From positions 1-64,000 of the forward strand of contig CALBCJ010000025.1 of the NCBI GenBank assembly GCA_937926975.1: a stretch of 64,000 nucleotides of DNA. Direction: 5' to 3'. The notes below the pieces were generated by a model. That model was not told where the DNA came from and did not search any database. It worked only from the letters and a program-made list of their open reading frames with translations. Origin of the DNA: an uncultured Propionibacteriaceae bacterium (GTDB taxonomy: Bacteria; Actinomycetota; Actinomycetes; Propionibacteriales; Propionibacteriaceae). The first letter of the stretch is position 1. Every line of letters begins with the position of its first letter. The position numbers were made by a program, and so were the translations under genes. Below, in pieces: positions 59,744 through 64,000 of the stretch.

Positions 59744-61248
59744 ATCACTGCTCCGATCTGCCACGGGATGATCTCCAGGTGCCCGAGCCCGAGCTCCTCA
59801 GACCGGGTCGGCTGGCCTGACGCCGTGGCACAGATCAGGTCCAGCAGCTGCTCCCCCATCTCGGCGATGGTGCTTGTCCCGTCGAGAACCGGGCCGCAGT
59901 CGAGGTCAATGTCGTCGCTCATCCGGCGGGCCAGCTCAGAGGTGGTGGCGAGCTTCAGGCACGGCGTCGGCAGGCTGCCGAAGACCGAGCCGCGCCCGGT
60001 GGTGAAGACCTCCACGGTGGCGCCGCCAGCGACCTGGCCGGTGACCGCCACCGGGTCGTAGCCGGGGGTGTCCATCACCACCAGCCCGCCGTGGCGAGGC
60101 GCGCGCTGCCCGTAGTCCAGCACCGCCTGGACCGGCGCGGTGCCGGCCTTGGCGACCGCGCCCAGAGACTTCTCCACGATGGTCGTGATCCCGCCAGCCT
60201 TGTTCCCGGCTGACGGGTTCGCGTCCAAGGTGGCGCCGTGGGCGGCCGTGTACTGCTCCCACCAGTCGATCTTCGCCAGCAGCGCCTGGGCCACCTCCGG
60301 TGAGACGGCCCGGGCAGCGAGCAGGTGCTCGGCTCCGTACAGCTCGGGCACCTCGGCCAGGATGCTCGTCCCGCCTGCCCCCACCAGCACGTCGGAGGCG
60401 TACCCCAGCACCGGGTTCGCGGTGACCCCGGACCAGGCGTCCGAGCCGCCGCACTTGAGGCCCAGCACCAGCTCCGACAGCCCGCACTCCTCGCGCTGGG
60501 CCCGGACCTGCCCGGCCAGCTCGGCGACCAGCTCCAGGCCGTGGTCGATGCTGGCCCGGGTGCCGCCCTGGTCCTGGATGGTGAAGCCCCGGACCGGGAC
60601 CTGGCTGGCTCCGAGGTCGTCGAGGAAAGTCTCCAGGGTGAGCATCTCGCAGCCCAGCCCGATGACCACCAGGCCGGCGATGTTGGGGTGGGTGGCGTAG
60701 CCCGACAGGCTGCGGCGCAGGTTCTCCCAGCCCGGGCCGCTGGTCTCCAGACCGCAGCCTGAGCCGTGGGTGAGCGCCACCACGGCGTCCACCCCGGGCA
60801 GCTCCCGCTGCTGGCTGCGCCGGGCGATCTGCTCGGCCACGGTCGCTGAGCAGCTGACGGTGGTGAGGATCCCGATGTCGTGACGGGTCCCGACCCGACC
60901 GTCCGGGCGCCGGTACCCCCAGAAGGTCCGCGGCCGGCTCGGCTCGGGCGCGGCCAGGGGGTGGGTGTCCTGCTGGACCCGGGTGCCGCGGCCCGGCACC
61001 GCCAGGTTGTGGGTGTGGACCTGGGCGCCGGCGGCGATGTCCTGCGTAGCAGCACCGATCACCTGCCCGTACTTGTGGACCAGGCTGCCTGCCGGCAGGT
61101 CCCGGCAGGCCATCTTGTGGCCCCGCGGGACCGCCGTACGGGCCTGCAGCGGCTTCTGCCCGGCCGCCGTCACCAGCTCGGCAGCGGCGATCTCCCGCAG
61201 CGCTACCCAGACGTCGTCGCCCGGGTTCATCACCACCAGGTCAGGCAC
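59740..61248 (-). CDS. UxaA-family altronate/galactarate-type dehydratase
   Basis: The 502-residue protein has an N-terminal SAF domain (about 1-95, GSLVHKYGQVIGAA and VHTHNLAV) and the UxaA/GarD catalytic region (about 110-500, with the RTFWGYRRPDGRVGTRH, TTVSCSATVAEQIA and LGLKCGGSDAWSG motifs). It is predicted to dehydrate a sugar acid (altronate, galactarate or similar) with Fe2+ or Mn2+. The start is GTG at 61248. It lies 76 bases after the LacI gene, in the same direction. UxaA fusions of this kind point to a hexuronate or aldarate pathway. Confidence 0.9.
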   Translation of the reverse strand: MPDLVVMNPGDDVWVALREIAAAELVTAAGQKPLQARTAVPRGHKMACRDLPAGSLVHKYGQVIGAATQDIAAGAQVHTHNLAVPGRGTRVQQDTHPLAAPEPSRPRTFWGYRRPDGRVGTRHDIGILTTVSCSATVAEQIARRSQQRELPGVDAVVALTHGSGCGLETSGPGWENLRRSLSGYATHPNIAGLVVIGLGCEMLTLETFLDDLGASQVPVRGFTIQDQGGTRASIDHGLELVAELAGQVRAQREECGLSELVLGLKCGGSDAWSGVTANPVLGYASDVLVGAGGTSILAEVPELYGAEHLLAARAVSPEVAQALLAKIDWWEQYTAAHGATLDANPSAGNKAGGITTIVEKSLGAVAKAGTAPVQAVLDYGQRAPRHGGLVVMDTPGYDPVAVTGQVAGGATVEVFTTGRGSVFGSLPTPCLKLATTSELARRMSDDIDLDCGPVLDGTSTIAEMGEQLLDLICATASGQPTRSEELGLGHLEIIPWQIGAVM

Positions 61249-61323
61249 CGGTGCTCACCCGTCTGTACGCCGCGGTGCGGCACGTGCTCGTTGTCATGTC
61301 GTCTCCTGCTGGTCGCGTACGGG

Positions 61324-62310
61324 TCAGGCCTGGAGCCCAGGCGGTGCGGTCGAGTCCCGGATCACCAGGGAGGTCGCCAGCACGACCTCCTCCGGCTCGG
61401 CGTCCGGGTCCCGCAGCCGGTCGCCCAGCTGCCCCACCGCGGCCCGGCCGGCACGGTGGCGGGGTACCTCGATCGTGGTCAGCGCTGGCGCGGTGAGCTG
61501 CGCCAGCCAGGTGTTGTCACAGCCGACCACGCTGAGGTCGTCGGGAACCCGCAGCCTCCTGGCTGCCAGCCGCCGCAGTACCCCGCAGGCCACCACGTCG
61601 TTGAAGGCCACCAGGGCGGTCACCTGCGAGGCCACGGCCAGGTCGGCGGCCACCAGCCCGCCCTCGATGGTCGGGTCGACCGGGCCCAGCTCGTCCAGCT
61701 CCAGCCCGAGCCGGGCCACGTGCTCCAGCAGTGCCTGGCGACGCATCTGCCCAGCCCAGGAGCGCGCCGGGCCGGCCACGTACCCGACCCGCAGGTGCCC
61801 CAGCGCCCGCAGGTTCTCCAGGGCCTGCCGGACTCCCGGCTCGTAGTCGGTGAGGACCGAGCCCCAGCCCGGCAGCCGGCGGTTGACCAGCACCACCGGC
61901 ACGCCCAGGTCGTCCGGCAGCTCATCGGGGGCGGTCCGGGGCGAGGCCCAGACGATCCCGTCCACCTGCCGGGCCAGCTCCCGCGCCCCGTCCAGCTCAC
62001 GGCGCTGCTGCTCGCCGGTGTCGACGATCAGCAGGCTCCCCCTGAGCTCGCGGGCCCGCTCCTGGACGCCTTTGACGATGTCAGCGAAGAACGGGTTGGC
62101 GATGTCGGGGATGATCACCCCCAGGGTCCCGGAGCGGCCGGTGGTGAGCCGCCGCGCTGTCGGGTTGGGGCTGTACCCGAGCCGCTCAGCGTGAGCCAGC
62201 ACCCGGCGCCGGGTGACCTCGGACACCGACCCGTTCTTCGAGAACGCCCGCGACACGGTCGCGACCGAGACCCCGGCCGCCCGCGCCACGTCGCGACTGG
62301 TCGACGTCAT
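61324..62310 (-). CDS. LacI-family transcriptional regulator
   Basis: The start at MTSTSRDVARAAGVSVATVSRAFS (ATG at 62310, GGGAGGG upstream) gives 328 residues; the frame upstream is not supported. The helix-turn-helix and hinge (1-60) include SVATVSRAFSKNGSVSEVTRRRV (in parts) and NPTARRL. The remaining part is a periplasmic-binding-protein-like effector domain. Candidate operators are at 54021-54034 and 62404-62428, so it probably represses both sides of the sugar island. It is divergent to nothing; it leads the lacI-uxaA-oxidoreductase unit. Confidence 0.93.
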   Translation of the reverse strand: MTSTSRDVARAAGVSVATVSRAFSKNGSVSEVTRRRVLAHAERLGYSPNPTARRLTTGRSGTLGVIIPDIANPFFADIVKGVQERARELRGSLLIVDTGEQQRRELDGARELARQVDGIVWASPRTAPDELPDDLGVPVVLVNRRLPGWGSVLTDYEPGVRQALENLRALGHLRVGYVAGPARSWAGQMRRQALLEHVARLGLELDELGPVDPTIEGGLVAADLAVASQVTALVAFNDVVACGVLRRLAARRLRVPDDLSVVGCDNTWLAQLTAPALTTIEVPRHRAGRAAVGQLGDRLRDPDAEPEEVVLATSLVIRDSTAPPGLQA

Positions 62311-62390
62311 GGCCCTCCCTGGCTCCGCGCTCGTTCCACCAGGCACGGCACCCTGCGCGCACAGCCCAGCCAAGCGCGCGGTCAGGGCAG

Positions 62391-62428
62391 TGTCAAGACC
62401 CCCTGCAACCGTTTCCAGAATCGTTGCA
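62391..62428 (-). promoter_or_regulatory. LacI-type operator and -35 element upstream of the LacI gene
   Basis: TGCAACCGTTTCCA (62404-62417) matches the LacI-family consensus TGNAANCGNTTNCA exactly. It is part of a larger inverted repeat with TGCAAC and GTTGCA at its ends (62404-62428). Adjacent on the minus strand is TTGACA (62391-62396), a consensus -35; a clear -10 was not found. The site is 81-118 bases upstream of the LacI start, between it and leuA, fitting autoregulation. Confidence 0.65.
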
Positions 62429-62434
62429 CCCGGG

Positions 62435-64000
62435 CTACGGCCGGGAGCCGACCGGGTCGACCACGCCCGAGCCCTGGGGCACCTGCAGGTGCGCCCGGTT
62501 GACCGCGCTGCACACCGCCCGCAGCGACGCGGCGACGATGCTCGGGTCGATCCCAACCCCCCAGAAGATGCCGCCCTCGCAGTCGTCGTCCCCGGCCACC
62601 TCGGCCTCCAGGTACGCCACCGCCTGGGCGTCCCCGCCCGACGACATCGCGTGCTCGGTGTAGTCCAGCACCCGGACCCCGTACCCCAGCAGCGTCAGCC
62701 CGTCGACGAAGGCCGACACCGGCCCGTTCCCCTCGCCCTCGATCGACCGCTCGACGCCACGGTCCCGGACCCTGGCGGTGATCCGGTGCCCGCCGCCGTT
62801 GGAGACCGAGGTGCAGGTGACCAGCTCCAGCGGCTCGACGATCTGCAGGTACTCGGTCGCGAAGATGTCGCCGAGCTGGGCGCTGGTGACCTCGCCGCCC
62901 TCGGCGTCGGTGTGCTGCTGCACCACCCGCGAGAACTCCATCTGCAGCCGCCGGGGCAGGTCCATCTTGTGGTCGGTCTTCATCAGGTACGCCATCCCGC
63001 CCTTGCCGGACTGGGAGTTGACCCGGATCACCGCCTCGTACGAGCGGCCCACGTCGTGCGGGTCGATCGGCAGGTACGGCGCCTCCCAGGCGACCTCGTG
63101 ACGGCTGGTGCCAGCCTGGGCGGCCAGCCGGTCCAGGTCCTCCAGGCCCTTCTTGATGGCGTCCTGGTGGGAGCCGGAGAAGGCGGTGTACACCAGGTCC
63201 CCCGCGTACGGGTGCCGCGGGTGCACCGGCATCCCGGTGCAGTACTCGACCGTACGGCGGACCTCGTCAATGTCGGAGAAGTCGATCCTCGGGTCGATCC
63301 CCTGGCTGAACAGGTTCAGCCCCAGGGTGACCAGGCAGACGTTGCCGGTCCGCTCACCGTGACCGAACAGGCAGCCCTCGACCCGGTCCGCGCCGGCCAT
63401 CAGCGCCAGTTCGGTCGCCGCGACCGCTGTTCCCCGGTCATTGTGCGGGTGCAGCGAGATCGCGATGTGCTCCCGGTGGTCGATCCGGCGCGAGAAGTAC
63501 TCGATCTGGTCGGCGTACGTGTTCGGCGTCGACTGCTCGACCGTCGCTGGCAGGTTCAAGATGATTTCCCGGCCCTCCCCCGGCTGCCACACCTGCATCA
63601 CCTTGTTGCAGACCTCGACGGCGAAGTCGGTCGGGGTCTGGGTGAAGATCTCCGGGCTGTACTGGAAGCCGAAGTCGGTGCCGCCCAGCAGCCGCTCCGC
63701 GTGCTTCATCACCATCTCGGTGCCGGTGACCGCCAGGTCGATGCACTCCTGCTCACTGATCCGGAACACCACCCGCCGGAACAGCTCGGCGGTCGCGTTG
63801 TACAGGTGGATCGTCGCCTGGTGGGCCCCGACCAGGCTCTCGGCGGTGCGCTCGATCAGGTCCTCGCGGGCCTGGGTCAGCACCGAGATCCGCACGTCGT
63901 CGGGGACCCGGTCCTCGGTGATCAGCTTGCGGACGAAGTCGAAGTCGGTCTGGGAGGCGGACGGGAAGCCGATCTCGATCTCCTTGTAGCCCATCCGGAC
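62435..64000 (-). CDS. leuA: 2-isopropylmalate synthase (5' end beyond the window)
   Basis: This enzyme condenses acetyl-CoA and 2-oxoisovalerate at the start of leucine synthesis. At least 521 residues are visible, and the N-terminus continues past 64000 (the first visible frame codons VRMGYKEIEIGFP correspond to about residue 80 of the family). It shows the HPHNDRGTAVAATELALMAGADRVEGCLFGHGERTGN region (metal-binding HPHND in parts), and a C-terminal regulatory LeuA dimer domain ending near 62435. The long form is typical of actinobacteria. The LacI-type operator begins 7 bases after its stop. Confidence 0.95.
   Translation of the reverse strand, partial: VRMGYKEIEIGFPSASQTDFDFVRKLITEDRVPDDVRISVLTQAREDLIERTAESLVGAHQATIHLYNATAELFRRVVFRISEQECIDLAVTGTEMVMKHAERLLGGTDFGFQYSPEIFTQTPTDFAVEVCNKVMQVWQPGEGREIILNLPATVEQSTPNTYADQIEYFSRRIDHREHIAISLHPHNDRGTAVAATELALMAGADRVEGCLFGHGERTGNVCLVTLGLNLFSQGIDPRIDFSDIDEVRRTVEYCTGMPVHPRHPYAGDLVYTAFSGSHQDAIKKGLEDLDRLAAQAGTSRHEVAWEAPYLPIDPHDVGRSYEAVIRVNSQSGKGGMAYLMKTDHKMDLPRRLQMEFSRVVQQHTDAEGGEVTSAQLGDIFATEYLQIVEPLELVTCTSVSNGGGHRITARVRDRGVERSIEGEGNGPVSAFVDGLTLLGYGVRVLDYTEHAMSSGGDAQAVAYLEAEVAGDDDCEGGIFWGVGIDPSIVAASLRAVCSAVNRAHLQVPQGSGVVDPVGSRP

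Overview
This is a contiguous stretch of chromosome from a high-GC Actinobacterium. The evidence is the GC-rich third codon positions, GTG starts with GTGA/ATGA gene overlaps, a mycothiol gene (mshC), actinobacteria-restricted families (DUF3145, Eis-type acetyltransferase) and an actinobacterial 16S rRNA leader. The order leuA-recO-uppS, the pheST/arg block and the rrn-tyrS junction would suit a Propionibacteriaceae-like or related lineage, but the family cannot be fixed from the sequence alone. No insertion sequence, prophage or CRISPR array was seen.

Layout. 1-1430: 5' part of a 16S rRNA gene on the minus strand, with its leader and promoter. 1464-19449, nearly all minus strand: tyrS, a TolB-like propeller protein, the arginine cluster argC-J-B-D-R-H (six genes joined by 4-bp overlaps, behind an ARG-box promoter, argF absent), pheS-pheT, infC-rpmI-rplT-rRNA methyltransferase, a secreted repeat protein, and an argG-hisE-hisG operon. 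19477-24115: a stand-alone protoglobin-like sensor, mshC, DUF3145 and an S9 peptidase. 24269-28978: a moxR-DUF58-VWA-VWA-PLP protein operon. 29147-32717: a membrane protein with a degenerate kinase-like start, tRNA(CAT), a PLDc_N protein, rtcB and an HNH nuclease. 33017-34816: a SIR2-like protein with a long C-terminal region, next to tRNA-Asn. 35246-41634: a sigma factor, dnaG, a DUF1266 protein, an exported HNH nuclease followed by a CDI-immunity-like gene, and dgt. 41692-47951: two DUF2207-like membrane proteins flanking a YhfC-type protease, then dusB, eis and a monooxygenase-like gene.

48110-51314 is a zinc-starvation locus. It has a Zur box, the wreck of a znuA-znuC-znuB operon compressed into about 650 bp, an intact zur, three zinc-free ribosomal protein paralogues (S14, L33, L28), a second Zur box, and, divergently, L31B with a CobW-like gene that lacks a normal P-loop. 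The ribosomal remodelling half of the Zur regulon is intact while the zinc uptake half at this site is destroyed.

51367-64000: an MBL hydrolase, recO and uppS, then a sugar or sugar-acid island (two ABC permeases, two Gfo/Idh oxidoreductases, an alpha/beta hydrolase, a UxaA-type dehydratase and a LacI regulator) between uppS and leuA. LacI-type operator sequences lie near both ends of the island. leuA runs off the right edge. The least described parts are the SIR2 protein, the collapsed znu operon beside the zinc-free ribosomal genes, the DUF2207-YhfC-DUF2207 cassette and the HNH/immunity-like pair.
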